The notes under the pieces are model-generated. The model had not been told where the DNA came from. It searched no databases and worked only from the letters and a program-made list of their open reading frames with translations. From the NCBI GenBank assembly GCA_032821775.1, contig JAVLRN010000010.1, positions 2,604,001 through 2,668,000 of the forward strand: 64,000 nt of DNA, written 5' to 3'. Source of the DNA: Sanguinoderma infundibulare. Taxonomy: Eukaryota; Basidiomycota; Agaricomycetes; Polyporales; Polyporaceae. The translations under genes were made by a program, and so were the position numbers. Shown here one piece after another: positions 11,719 to 23,519 of the stretch; positions within the stretch are counted from its first letter, which is position 1; each line of letters begins with the position of its first letter.

Positions 11719-13108
11719 TCACATACCGTCGCTGCTCACAAGCCATTGCACGTCCGCCCGATCTCTCTGCGGGGAAGGCCCGCCCGAGATGTTCACTGGG
11801 GTAGAGATGATGGAGACCACCCGCTCGGGCTGTGGCACGCGCCGGAATGCCGACGTCAGGAGCACGGGCCGGGGAGCGTCGACGGTGTCGTGTTGGTGTA
11901 AGTCTTCGCTCTCAGAGTCGTAATGGAAGAGCGTGCCAGAAACGGACGTATCTTCTCGAACACCAGAGTTCTCGCGCGGGACTGAGACTGGGGGGCTGGC
12001 GCGGCGGAACGGGTCGCGGCCGAGTAAATCAGCCTTCCTCGCTCCGAGGACATCGCCTTGTGCGAGAGCCACAGGAGATGCTGCAGGAACAGAACATCAG
12101 TATCAGTATCAGTATCATGCGTCAGTCAGAGCTTGGAAGGCACGAACATCAACGCTCACCTGCGAAGGGGGTAACCAATCCCTTGCTTCTGCGTCTTGCG
12201 CATGTCCGCCAGAAGATGAAGACCGCGATGCCGAGCAGCGCTGTAAATAGAAAGACGGAAAGAATGACAATCGCCGTCTCTGTCCCAACCGCCATCCCTA
12301 TGAACATTGAAGATATCAGCGACTGACTGTCAAACTCCGATTCGGACACGGGATAGTGACTGATTGACGGCCATGGGAAATACGACATACCTCCTGACGA
12401 ATGCTCAGCGCTTCCGGTATTGGGGACGCCAGAGGCTGTATTGGATGAACGCGCTTTGGATGCGGACGTCGTCGAGGACACCGTGAATGGAGAACGGGAA
12501 GGGGGACTCTGTCCGACGGTTCCGGTGCCGTCTACGACCACTTGTAGGTAGTCGAAGTTCAAGTATTCCCCGTGGTTGGTGATGACCAGGGTGTGCTTGC
12601 CATCCTTGAGCGTCGGCGAGCTGAAGAACTGGACTTGGTGCTGCTTGTTGTTGACGGCGTTCTTGTTGACGTAGGTGACGGTATTTTTGCCGTCGACGGT
12701 GTACGTCGAGTTGATGACGCCATGTGGTAGCTGCTGTCCGAAAACTTGCACATGCTCGCCTGAAACGAGGAACGGCGTTAGCCTGACAAGCGGAAGTGAA
12801 CGAGACTAGGGAGAGCAGGTCGAAAGCGTACCTCTGAATGTGTAGGATATCATCGCTCCAACTTGGACGGTTCCCGTGACCGTGTTGTTGAACTGGCCGG
12901 GACTTGGGGTCTGCCTGCTCCATTGGCCCTTGTACACGAGTCCTGGGTCCGTATCGTCAACGACAACTGGGAGGGCCCTCCTGCGCGGTGACGGGGTCAT
13001 GGAAGTGCAGCCAGGCCAGCTCAGCTGGCCGCGCAACAAGACAAGATGAAGTAATAAGAAACGCGCGCCGGGCGAGAGACGTTCGCTCGAGGCAGGCCTC
13101 GGTGCCAA
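11719..13108 (-). CDS. Type B receptor-like membrane protein
   Basis: The first exon encodes DDTDPGLVYKGQW and Y-T-F-R-G. A GTACGC..TTTCAG intron in phase 1 at that Gly joins to VQVFGQQLPHG, then Y-T-V-D-G, FFSSPTLKDGKHTLVITN and DYLQV, the second half of the type B ectodomain. After a Ser-rich stalk comes the helix AIVILSVFLFTALLGIAVFI with CARRRSK. A GTGAGC..CTGCAG intron containing a (TGATAC)3 run joins PFAG to SPVALAQ. The tail ends at 11719 (VSSDGM), possibly with a further donor (GTATGT), and has no PPxY. The start is unresolved: an in-frame hydrophobic stretch (FLLLHLVLL) lies upstream but has no ATG; the only in-frame ATG is at 13000. Confidence 0.72.
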
Positions 13109-13890
13109 TATGCCAACTGCAAAGCGGCAAAGCGGTCGAGGGAGCTGCGAGCGTGATACGCTAGGGGTCTCGAGAGGTCCATAATCTCACTTGTCGTCAG
13201 ACATGCAGCAGTACATTCCTGGAAGTATCACCACAATGCGGTACGAGAATAAGGACGCACCACTGGCTCGACAGCTCTGACTCCGCCGACCATTTCTATC
13301 ACTGGTTGTCGGACAGCAACTGTCGTTCGTTCGCTGATGATGCGGATATGAAACTTGTTCTCGCGCAACGGTCAGATCGTGCTTCGACAAGGCGGAGGCA
13401 ACCTGGGAAGTAATGATATCAGTACGGGCGGTTGTTCGCTATCGTGTTGATACACAGTCCGCCGGAGTGCGTGTAAAGGCCACGAGAATCTGAGCTATCA
13501 AGACGAACGCACCCACTTCCGCGATGCTGGCAGACAGCACCCGTGCAGACGGCCCGATATCAACGTTCTGGCAGTTGGTGTTTGATGAAAGGCGCCCCGG
13601 CTCAAAAAAGCCTGCGAACGCCGCTGTCGTGAGCAGAGTGCAGCGCGATACCACCAACGTTGGCGCTCCGAGTCTGGTAAAATTGGCAACGGGTGTGTGA
13701 GTGGCATCCCAATATATGGTGCGGAATCGTACTTTCGCCAATGAATGGGTCATTAAGCAAATGGCGTACAGCTTGAACAGTCCGTGGCCGCGATGGCCGT
13801 GCAACAAGGCCATCGTCGGCAAGCCACAAGGAAGTCATAGATTGGCTGTGTTTACACAGGACAAGAAATAAATGATACCCGAATACGTTG
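13109..13890. other. Intergenic region with one hydrophobic open frame
   Basis: The minus-strand frame at 13439-13813 has an ATG and several hydrophobic stretches (VGAFVLIAQILVAF), so it could be a remnant of a multi-pass membrane protein. I cannot connect it to other exons and do not call it. Confidence 0.35.
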
Positions 13891-15049
13891 CTACACTAGA
13901 GCGCATGCTTCGTGAGCCACGATCACGAAAATATGAACCAAAAACTCACCCTTCCCCACCTGCAAAGCTTGAATCTGACCTGCTTGACAAGCTTGCTCGT
14001 AAGGTGGCGGAGCGGAGGACGGCATGTCCATGTCGCTTGACGTGTCGTCCGCAGCGCCCGCCACCACCAGTGATGTTCTTCGGTGATCTCGGGACGTACC
14101 GCCAGGGCTCCTCAGAAGAAAGACGGAGGGGAGCACCACAGAAGCCCGTTCGTGCACCTCGGCGGTGGCCCTGCTGGAGCGCACAGCCTCGTCTACCAGC
14201 ACACAGCGGTGCTTTCCCATTGGATCCAGCTGGAGGTTCCTGTCTGCTATGTAGAAGCGTTAAACACGCTCGCCGCTACAATGCAGTGATCGACGTACCA
14301 ACCATGACCACCTGAGGCGGGCGCATCCCGGTCGTCGCAGCGGTAGAATGCCGATCTATATCGAGGATTACATGGCGCGTAACCCCCGGCACCTCTGGCG
14401 CCAACGAAAGGACGGATGCGTCGGACGAGACTGAAACTCGCAGGGACAGGCTATGAGAGTGACTACAAGACACTTGAGCATGCGACTCACCGAGACTTGC
14501 TCGTCCCCTTGTCGCCTTCGCAAGGCGACGGCGTCGCATCACGAAGACGAAGAACCCGACCACCAGTGCAGAAAACACCACACCGCCCGCCACTATCCCA
14601 CCAATCACCGCGGGGCGAAGCGGAAGGCTGTCGGCTACCTTAGTGTCCGATCCCTCCAGACACGCTGTGTCGGTGCTATTCTGAATGACGAGATTGTCCA
14701 CTTGATCGAGAGGACCACTCTCACTCTGAAGCACGACTTGGACGAGCGTCCCGCCGGCCATATCGACGGTCCAAGTAATAGAGGTACCCTGGAGGTTGGA
14801 GAACCGCCGGAACGTCTTCGTGGGTGGGGTTTTGGTTGTCGTCGACGGTATAACGTTGATGAGCAGGATGTACGGTGGCGTTGCGTCTCCCGGGTCCCAG
14901 GTGATATGGTCCGAGGCGCATTGCGCGAGGTTGCCGGTAGTTGTGAGCCTATGAGACCTCGCGAACGAGAAGAGAGTAAAGTAGACGAGAATTGCTGATG
15001 GGGCGGAACGCCTCCAGGCTGACGCGACACGGGTCCTAGCTGGGTCCAT
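13891..15049 (-). CDS. Type A-like receptor membrane protein, APPPY tail
   Basis: The ATG at 15049 opens a leader (SAILVYFTLFSFARSH) and a variant ectodomain in which WSGG is replaced: QCASDHITWDPGDATPPY. The closing cysteine is at T-A-C. The membrane helix is AVIGGIVAGGVVFSALVVGF followed by VMRRRRLAK. An intron (GTGAGT at about 14505) follows the juxtamembrane LG codon, as in its neighbours. A later exon gives the acidic D-D-T-S-S-D run and MPSSAPPPYEQ, very like the tails at 1507 and 17158. The last 30 codons to 13891 contain a GTGAGT donor, so the exact C-terminus is uncertain. Confidence 0.78.
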
Positions 15050-15088
15050 ATCGTCTGGTGCAGTTATGAGCAGCTAAAAGTTGCAGAG

Positions 15089-15097
15089 ATATATAGT
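15089..15097 (-). promoter_or_regulatory. TATA-like box
   Basis: On the minus strand this reads CTATATATC, about 40 bp before the ATG at 15049, a usual place for a fungal core promoter. Inferred from position only. Confidence 0.4.
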
Positions 15098-16343
15098 TTT
15101 GACGTACTGGATTTGGAGGGCAGTAGACGAATGTGGACCTGCGCTTGACAACGGTTCGTCCTATATTCCCACTTGAGCCGGCTAATTTCGAATGGGCAGA
15201 GGTATATAGGATCCGTGGGCTCACCATGCCGTTCGATGCGCGCCAACCGCCGCCGGATGAGAAGCAACATCGTCTATATGATTGATTGTCATGCGGCGAC
15301 ATGATCACGACCACGGGCCATACGGCAACACGTTCTATCGCGTCAACCACCCTGCCCATCTTCGCGGCGATGAAAAAGGAGACGTGCATACCCGGAAACA
15401 AAAAGAGGACGCACCACCACCTACTATCACCCTTCTCTTCCCCCGTTGCGCATAGCCCCATGTTACACCCGTTGTGCGCTTGGTGTGCCTCAGTTCCGGG
15501 CGGCGACAACGCGAGTCCGATCACTGGCAAACAGCTAGTCCTGAGGCAATGGCAAAAATGAGAGCGACTTCTTCAAGATATACGTTGTCGCAGGAGAGAT
15601 CAGGAGAACGGCGCAAGTTGAGAAACTTGATAGGCTTCATCAAACGAGAGGTAATAGGATCGGCGAGCGCGCATACATCGGACAAGTAGGGTGTGTCGCA
15701 GTCCAGGATCCGTACTTGTGATTAATTAGAAAATCGTTCAGGGCAGGCTCGATTTACTTATCGTTGCTGATAAGGCAGATCTAATCGTGGGAATCGCGTC
15801 TCGACAACGACTCGGAATGCATCAACCACGAGGACTAGTAGGTTGCACTGACGTCCACGAATCCAAGGTCTTCTAAGCGGGATTTACGGGGGGGCTGTGC
15901 AAATAGGGAGAACACTGTGGTTGCAGCTGGAGAATATGAATACATTTGAGCCTCATCTCGACATTGGAGCGTATGTACAATAAGCCACTATGATGTCGAT
16001 ACAGCACCACGCTCATCTTGTCTACAGGTGCAACATGCTTCTACTAGTAGCAATCTACGATGTTCGACTGGCCACGTCTTTATGCAAATGATCTGTGGGA
16101 TGATGCGCTAATGTGATACACGCAGACGACGAGACTGTCCCCGAGAAAGTAACCATGGATGAAGCAATGTCTACGTCTTCATCTTGATCGCCAGCGCTCC
16201 AGGTACCTCCGCCTCAGCATTCCGGGCAATGCCTTCACGCTCGCAATTCGGGACCTCCAACTGACGGGCCGCATCCTGAAATAACATGCATCGGAATCAC
16301 CAATTTTGGTGGGCCCATCGTGCCTTGGGGATGTCCATCCTCC
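15098..16343. other. Intergenic region
   Basis: No supported gene. Frames are short and unconnected, and the base composition is more A+T-rich toward 15.7-16.2 kb. Confidence 0.5.
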
Positions 16344-16986
16344 TCAGGAATGCGCGGCGCCATTTTTCCCAGGGCCATCTTGCCCTGCCATGTCGACGAT
16401 CAAGGCCGTCATCATACTGAGAAGGTCGATGCCTTGCCGTGTGTCGACGGTCGGGGCAGCCAAGGTTGTCTTCGTGTCAAGAAAGTCGACCAGGAGGGCG
16501 TAACGCGACGTCGAAACGAGTGTGATGCCGAGGCTCATACTAGTAGTGATAGTCCTCGATCCTGGGACAGTTAACGTGACCGTTCGCCTGTATTCTCCAA
16601 ACATCCAATCGACGGAGTCGAACCACTTCACTGTTATGGGGTCCAGCGGATGGTCGTCAGAGCTGACAGTGGGGATCTGCAACACCCGCACACAGGCTTC
16701 GATGGCAAAACATTGACCGCCATCCTCTAGGGTATAGTGGTACTCGATTAAGATAGTGGAAAGCGGGACAGCCTTGGTCACCCTCACAAAATGAGTTAAA
16801 ACGGGGGAAAAAGCAAATGAACCGCACTTACAGAGAACTCGGGTAGTCCTGTCTGATTATCCGAGCGTTGAGATGGAGATGCAACAAAACTTGGGGCGGC
16901 AGGAAAGTGGTGGTATTGAGCCGAGAAACCGTGAACGTGGCAGTGGATCGCCTCAAGCTCAGCTGGCGGCACATGGAAATAGACAT
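16344..16986 (-). CDS. Hypothetical 197-residue protein, two exons
   Basis: I do not recognise this protein. Exon 1 (16986-16832) begins MSISMCRQLSLRRS. A 49-nt intron (16783-16831, GTAAGT..GTGAG) has matching phase and joins PSSL to VTKAVPLS, and exon 2 runs to the stop at 16344. The total of 594 nt is a whole number of codons. The product is rich in beta-prone stretches (RTVTLTVPGSRTITTSMSLG) and has no signal peptide, membrane helix or family motif. It sits inside the receptor array on the same strand. The start is the first in-frame ATG and could be wrong if more exons lie upstream toward 17.1 kb. Confidence 0.42.
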
Positions 16987-17157
16987 ATCCCCCGCTCGTC
17001 GGTGAACAAAGCAAAATGACAATCGGGTACAAATACAGTCGACTGTAGCATCATGTCCAGTATTAACTTCCAACATACATACAGCACGTCTCCAGTGGGA
17101 CAGGTCCGCGGGCCAAGAACGTTTGCATGAGATGCCAAAGCGTTCATACTTTGAAGG

Positions 17158-18641
17158 TCATCGACGCTGGTCGAATTGGTCATATGGCGGAGGCGCAGTG
17201 GAAGGGACGTCGCTCGCGCTCGCGGTGTCCTCGAACACGTTCCCAGAACCGTCTGAAGCCCGTCTGCGCCCGCGCCCCGCGAAGTTGACGACGGTCGTGA
17301 CGCTCGTCAGAGTCGGAGTCGGGAACATCATCGCGCTGTCCAGCGTTCGCCACGTCCCGACGGCGGTCCCCGGACTCGAGCTCGCCGAGAAATCGGACAA
17401 CGGCTTCCAATACGCCGTATCCGGGGTCGGGAGCGGCTTGTTCCTGTGTTCTGCGCACCGAAAAGCGAAAAGCGAACAATCAGGTCTCATCAGCATCAGT
17501 CTATCATCGGAGTCGCACAGGCATGCAGACGCACCCATGATCGCTTCGGCCGACGGCTGGCCTATCGTGACCGCCAGCGACGAGGACGGACGCGCCGGTA
17601 CCGGTGCCCGCACGAGGTCCGGCCGTCGGGCTCGTTGGGCAGCGGCGACCATGCGGACGGGGACGAACGAGCGCCCGGGCTTGCTCGACTCGGACTCAAA
17701 GCCGAACCCGGGGGACTCGTCTGGAAACGAGCGCACGTCAGCTGGCGAAGGAAGGAGGAAGGGAAGGAAATTTCCGAGAAAGCACGACACATACCAAGTC
17801 TCCTGTGCCGCCTTTCCTCCCGATCTCTTTCGATCCGCATTAGCCAGAAGAGCAGCCCGATTCCGATCGCAAGCGCGAGGACGCTGCACGCGACGATCGC
17901 GCCGATCGCGCCTCGCTCAAGGCCTGAACTCTCCGCACCGGAGCCTGAGCTCGAAGAGGAAGACGACGGTAAGGAAGAGGGGGAAACCAATGTAGTAGAT
18001 TCCGGATCGGAGGGTATGAATATAGTAGAGGCCGGACCAAAACCAGTCGCAGACAAGGAAGCCGAAGAAAACGCCAATGAGCTCGCACTCGCATCCGCGG
18101 ACGGCGGCGTATCCGCAGACGTACTACTAGCGGCAGAACCACTGGACCCGACCGTCCCCGTCGGAAACGCTGTAAAAATCGAAACCGTAGAAGCGAGCTC
18201 GACGCCAGGTCCGCTCAAAACGCCGTCCGCGCAGCCGGTGCTCGTCCCAGGCTGGACGACGAGGCCCGGGGCTTCTGCGAGGACGCCCCCGCTGTTCTCG
18301 AGCACGACGTCGATCCGCGTCCCCGGCGAGAGGTTGAGCGTCACCGTCGCGGACGTGCTGCTCAGGCCTGTGAAGACGACCAGAGGCCCGTTCGACGAGC
18401 CCGAGTCCGAGTCCGAGTCCGAGTCCGAGTCCGAGTCCGAATGGGAAGTGATGGCAATGGTGAAGGGAGGGAGCGATTGGCCGATCTCCCAGGTGATGGG
18501 CGTGGGAGCGCATTGGGCGAGGCTCCCGACGGACGTGATGGCGAAACCGCTCGCGGTCGCGGGCAGAAAACCTGCGAGGACGAGCAGAGCCAGGGCCAGC
18601 AGACAGAGACCGAGGCGTCCAGACGCTCTCAGCCCGCTCAT
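17158..18641 (-). CDS. Type A-like receptor membrane protein, APPPY tail
   Basis: The ATG at 18641 starts a strong signal peptide (LCLLALALLVLAGFLPATAS); the longer frame upstream has only a GTG. The ectodomain is the WSGG variant QCAPTPITWEIGQSLPPF and contains a (Ser-Asp)n run encoded by a GAGTCC repeat (about 18403-18440). A long Ser-rich stalk leads to the helix GAIGAIVACSVLALAIGIGL and MRIERDREERRHRR. A GTATGT..GCCAG intron in phase 1 joins RRL to ADVRSFPDE. A second, in-phase intron (GTGCGT..GCGCAG, about 17540-17457) probably removes a Cys/Leu-rich stretch. The tail ends EDTASASDVPSTAPPPYDQFDQRR, the acidic-APPPY class also seen at 1507 and 13891. Confidence 0.87.
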
Positions 18642-19625
18642 CGCCAGCGCGCGCGCACGCAGAGGTGGGCGTGCAGGGCTCAGGCTCTGACTGCGCACCC
18701 AGTTCGTCAGCCTTCGAACCTTAGACTAGAGGCAGGAAAGGTTTTAACCCACTCAGTTTGGCCGTCTGAATGTCTTGCCCTTGGTAACCTGCGAGTGGGG
18801 GCCAGTTGCGAACCTCTGACAAGGTTTTAATGGGTGTATATAATGGATGACGACGATGGGAAAGCATCTTCGAAGACACTCGCTCGGGCGCATCAAACAG
18901 CGCCGGGGTTCTCGGACACTGCAGCTGACTGCAGCTGAGTTCAATTCTCAATTGCATGGTTCGGGGATCGACGCGTCGTACTCACCGGGCGAGCAAGGGA
19001 GGGAACGATGAGAGGAGGGCAAGCCTAGCTATGAGGGGAGGGAAATTCGGGAGCGCGGTCCTCTTTTCGTCTTATGGCCTCTCTTCTCATGTCAAATATT
19101 AAAAATGGGTGATCGTCACGGTGGGAACGCTTGTGTCATTTCATGTAATCATCATCTTGGGAACCTTCTCGGGGGCGAAGTTAGAAGCAATCGGTCGCTC
19201 TGCTAGTAATGAACCTGCATGTTGCGTTCAGTAACGCAACGAACAGAGTGAACAGAACAGCTTACCGGACGAACAGCGATAGTCGCCCCGAACACCTGTT
19301 CCGCCCGCCGTCAAGAAGCTCCCGTTTCGCGAAGTCCTGGTGGTCGCACTGACGAACCCGAGTGTTAAACAGCGAACTTGAACCCGAGGGATTGGAACAT
19401 CTGTAACCAGCTTCGCAGCAATGGGGTACACATGCTTGCCAGATAACATGGGGGCAGACGCAAACCGTCAGACGGTATGTAGATGGGAACATCACCCTAC
19501 TCATGATCAGGTCCTCGTAACGAGCCCGCAAGCGCATCGATGCCAGCCAACACGCATCACACCATACCATCAAACGCTCATCAAAACATGTGCCAGTTTG
19601 CCACACTCACTCGTAGCTCCGCCTA
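18642..19625. other. Intergenic region with TATA-like element
   Basis: Upstream of the 18641 gene. A TATATAAT element lies at about 18838-18845, roughly 200 bp before the ATG. No coding region recognised. Confidence 0.45.
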
Positions 19626-20855
19626 CTAATACCTGCTATACGATGGTGGCCGCGTGCCCGTCTCCGGGAGCGCTGGAACTCCGCTGCTATACGCCGGAGC
19701 CTCGGACGAGACTGTCCCGAAGCTCCCCCGCAACCCGGGAGGCAAGCCGCTCTCTGGAACGAAGCGCGATCGTCGACCGGACGTCCGAGGGAGGTACTCC
19801 GAGCTGGGCGGCGGGCGATCCCAGGCGTAGGGAAGCGTAGAGGGTCCGGAGCCTGCGCTGGTACTGTGTGTCGCAGGCGGGGGTGAAATCGGGTGCGGAG
19901 ATGCTGCACGAGTAAAGGGTGACATGGGGGAAGAAGAAAGCGCGAAAACGGTGGAGGAGCGAGGCGATGGGGCGTGCGGGTCGCGCGACTTCTCGTCCAG
20001 CGGGTATACCGCGCGCCCGCCCTCGTACCCTGAGGCGCCCACTGTAGGACTCGCGAAGGTCGCCGTGGCGGCGGTCGACTCGGCAACGTCTGCGTGCACG
20101 GTCCACTCGGGGGAAATGGGTCGAAAGGTGGGTGTATGCGGCGGACCTTCGACCATCGTGGCTGTAGAGAACGCTGTTCGCCGTGGAGGTCAGATAAGTC
20201 GCGAGACGAGCACATCGGAGGGGATGGACGCCGCACCGTACGGGGTAACCCCACTCGCGCTCCGATGGCCCGCCTTCCGCCGCCTCCACACATAGGATAG
20301 CATGGCGCATAGCGTGACCACGAACAAGATCGTGAGGACAATCGCGGCGATCTCGCCCTTGCCCATCCCCGATGACGAGCTGCTGCTGCTGCTGGCGTGG
20401 GTTGTAATGGGCCGCGCCGTCGAGCCTGAGCTGCCAGAGGTGACTGTGGGACCATCTTCCGAGACGGTGATGACGAGGGCAGTCGGAGATGGCGACGGGC
20501 CAGTAGTGATGTGATCTGCAGCCGAAGTGACGAACTGCAGCGTGGTACCAGAACTCGTACTATCGCGCGAGAGGGATACTTTCGCCATCGTCGTCGTCGC
20601 CTGAGTAGCGGTGGTGCCTGTCTGAACGGTGTCGCGCGCAAGGCTCGGAGTCGCTTGGCTGCTCTGGCCTCCAGTCGTAACGGTCTTGACGACGGTCGCG
20701 GTGTTGACGGACGTGACGTCCTGAACGGCGGTAATAGTGTGGGTTCGCGCGGTTTGGTTGGCTAGTGTCGCGAGCTGCTCGGCAGAGTATCCTCCCGCCC
20801 AAGGATTACCGTAGCCGGAATTGCCCCATCTCCACGCTCGAACGCGGAGAAACAT
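19626..20855 (-). CDS. Receptor-like membrane protein with Ser/Thr ectodomain, PPSY tail
   Basis: This member has neither a type A nor a type B domain. The readable N-terminal part (SGYGNPWAGGYSAEQLATLA) goes straight into a Thr/Ser-rich stalk, then the helix GEIAAIVLTILFVVTLCAML with YVWRRRKAG. A GTGCGG..CTACAG intron joins VTPY to ATMVEGPP in phase 1. The tail ends ETGTRPPSYSRY, a PPxY motif at the very C-terminus. The start is doubtful: the ATG at 20855 gives no signal peptide, and a GTGAGT donor/acceptor pair upstream (about 20940-20847) would join an earlier exon in the same frame that lacks an ATG. A leader exon further upstream is likely. Confidence 0.72.
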
Positions 20856-22031
20856 CGCGAAGGGACGTAACGCGGTCGCACTATCTTGCGAAGACAGCAC
20901 ACGTCTGTTTTGAGCATGGAGGGAGGAGGACGAGCACTCACAGGTTGCAGTCCAAGAAGCCTCTGGTCGTTCCACCAAATCAGACTCCTCCACGCGAAGA
21001 GCGAATAGCACGACGGGTGAAGCGTTGGTCGTCCGCAATGGAGACCGCACGGAATGAATGTTGTAAACCCAAAAGAGCGGAAGGAAAAAAGGCGGACGAG
21101 CAGAAGGGGACCAAGATGGAAGACCAAAAGGTCTGAGCAGTGAGGAGAGGGGGAAACTGTGTACTTCAAGATAGCTCCAATCTCTTCGTATTCCAAATAC
21201 TACCACCCAGTCATCCTCACCGGTGATCCTGGTACCTGCATGCTCACGTTCTGACGCATGCGTGCAGGGGAGGCTCAGACTACTAGTGCAGCGTGGATGA
21301 AGACTTGCCGGCGGATGCGATGATCAATCTGCCAAGGCTGTTTGATCGCAAACGGGTGCTGTGGTCATCGTCGCGAGCATACCCAAATGCCTGTGATCGC
21401 ACGCACCTCATGAGCTAATCTTGCCTCCAACTACTACCTAGACGGAATCCCAAGGCACCAGCACCGTTCGCAATGACCCAGTCCACCCACCGTGGCCAGT
21501 GCGCGAGGATAGAGGCAAAGGCGTCGAAACCTCGCCACTATGTAACGGCCAGCTGAGGGTTACTGCGCAACAAATGGCGACCATCACGACTGCAAAACCG
21601 TCTCGATCATGTCAGCGTATGTCGAGATATCAATCCGTGCGATTCCACTCACTCTCCGAGTCAGAGAAGTCGCTTGACTTCAAATGAACAATCCGTCAAG
21701 GCCTTGATGGCGGGCTCGAAAGTCGCCAGATGCTGGGAAAATCTTTCATGAAAAGCTCCGGATCAGAGCTGAGAAGAGCCAGTACAGAGCGGGAGCTCGA
21801 GGTCATGGTGGAAGCAGAAAGGGGCCTCACCACGGGCGGCGCTTATCAAATTTAAACACGAGGCTACTCGCCGCTCGAAATACACTTTCCGTCTGGACTC
21901 GGTGCACTCGCGATTTGTGGATAGTACAGTACCGACCTAAATCCAGGAGGATGGCTACGGCTCGCTGGCCCGACACCAGTAGCTCTCCGAGAGTCGCTAT
22001 ATTTGAAGGCCAGCCGGCCATTCATCATCGT
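20856..22031. other. Intergenic region
   Basis: Apart from probable 5' exon sequence of the 19626-20855 gene up to about 21200, I see no gene here. Confidence 0.5.
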
Positions 22032-22104
22032 GGGTCGGTGGCGTAGTTGGTTATCGTATCTGTCTAACACACAGAAGGTCTTCAGTTCGAGTCTGGGCCG
22101 ACTC
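22032..22104 (+). tRNA. tRNA-Val (anticodon AAC)
   Basis: A complete cloverleaf of 73 nt without an intron. The acceptor arms GGGTCGG and CCGACTC pair over seven bases. The D arm contains AGTTGGTTA. The anticodon stem TCTGT/ACAGA closes the loop CTAACAC, giving AAC, which reads valine codons. The variable loop is AGGTC, the T arm TTCAG-TTCGAGT-CTGGG, and the discriminator base at 22105 is A. A short T-run follows near 22130, suitable as an RNA polymerase III terminator. Confidence 0.95.
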
Positions 22105-22105
22105 A

Positions 22106-22591
22106 CTGTGCAAGGCGGTGAAAAGTCTCATTTTTTATATCTATATCCTTTCTTGTAATGATTCTAGTCCAGGAGTACTAGTACTGGCGAATCCGGAGCG
22201 CCAGGCGACGTTGACATGCAATCTCGATTCGGGATCAACTCGAGTATGTGTGGAAGTTGAGGTGTGTGGGATCAAGAAGTGGGTGGAGGTAACGCTGAAC
22301 GTACTTGGTACTAAGGACGAGATCATAGTTGTTGCGATGGGATCATTGCCATTGTATGATACGGTTTTCGTGTCTTTCCTTCCGATGCAGGCGTATCGTC
22401 GACAAGACCACAAACCGTTCTCTCATGTAGATGGTACCTTCTCTTCATCTGCAGGACCACACGGACAAAGAGTAGACGGACGTCCGAGCTCGACGTCACC
22501 AACAAGAAGCATTGCATTGCATCGCGCTATCGTACAAAGCGCTCAACTCTTCATCCCACTCCTACACTTTTCTCGGTCGTGGTACCGTAGC
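22106..22591. other. Spacer between tRNA and SOD gene
   Basis: An open plus-strand frame (22118-22768) overlaps the SOD gene antisense and is rejected as coding. A T-rich stretch near 22131-22138 may end tRNA transcription. Confidence 0.5.
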
Positions 22592-23519
22592 TTAGAGCCT
22601 GGCACCGCCGCTGGCCTCAAGGAAGCGCTTCTCGGCCTCCTCGAAGTTGATGACGTTCCAGATGGCGTTGAGGTACTACGGGGATGCGTTGCGATCAGCG
22701 CGAGCGAACGGACAGGCATCGAGGGGATGACACTCACGTCGGCCTTGACATTGAGGTACTGGAGGTAGAAGGCGTGCTCCCAAATGTCGACGCCAATGAC
22801 CGGGACGTGCGACAGGAGCGGGTCCTGGTTGGCGGTCGTGGTGATCTCGAGGAGCTTAGTCGTCTGGTTGTAGCCCTAGAGACAGTGGGATCAGCAAGGA
22901 GTCTGGCAATGAAGTCGTCTCATGGAAGCAGGGCAAGAAACCGCACGCCAGCAGGTACAACATCCCTCATCCCTAACATCATCAACGTAGACAACTTGCA
23001 CGCGGCGCGACGAGGGACGCGGTTCGTGATCGCGAGTAGCAAGAAACGGTACTCACGAGCCAGCCCCAGCCAGAGCCCTGGATGGCAGCGGTGGTCGCGT
23101 TGAACTCCTTCTTCAGGTTCTCGAGCGAACCGAACGTCTTGACGATCGCCTCCTTGAGCGGGCCGTCCCGGAGGACACCGCCGTTGCCCTTGCCCTGAGA
23201 CTTGGCCGGCGCGAGGTTCTTCCAGAAGAGGGAGTGGTTGATGTGACCTGCACCGCAGCAAGCCCCGTGAATGCGTAATCGGCGCGAAGCCCGTCGATCA
23301 TTACGAGATGCACTCACCACCGCCGTTGAACCTGAGCGCAGCCTGGAGCGCGATGCGCTCCTTGGCCGAGGGCGCCTTGGCGTACGCCTGCTCGGCCGCG
23401 TTGAGGGCGTTCACGTACGTCTGGTGGTGCTTCTTGTGGTGGAGCTCCATGATCTGCTTCGAGATGTAGGGCTCGAGCGCATCGTAGGAGTAGGGGAGGT
23501 CGGGGAGAACGTGGGCCAT
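22592..23519 (-). CDS. Mn superoxide dismutase, cytosolic type
   Basis: Converts superoxide to hydrogen peroxide and oxygen. Four exons (23519-23318, 23247-23057, 22875-22738, 22675-22592) give 204 residues. The N-terminus reads [16 protein letters not shown], followed by [15 protein letters not shown] with the first metal His, then [11 protein letters not shown] with the second His, GSGWGWL in the middle, and [11 protein letters not shown] with the last Asp and His ligands. Introns of 70, 181, and 62 nt all have GT-AG ends and correct phase. The protein begins [10 protein letters not shown] with no mitochondrial leader, so it is likely the cytosolic MnSOD known from basidiomycetes. An in-frame ATG at 23594 would add 25 residues that do not look like a transit peptide. 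Confidence 0.96.

Noticed and set aside
16613..16625. B-box-like GGTTCGACTCC on the minus strand, possible tRNA
   Set aside because: It lies inside an open exon (K-W-F-D-S-V), and no acceptor, D or anticodon stems can be drawn around it.
17446..18690. 414-codon plus-strand open frame
   Set aside because: Exactly antisense to the receptor gene at 17158-18641, which has leader, helix and PPxY tail; the plus frame is a shadow of its Ser codons.
22118..22768. 216-codon plus-strand open frame between the tRNA and SOD
   Set aside because: Overlaps the last two SOD exons antisense and shows no domain.
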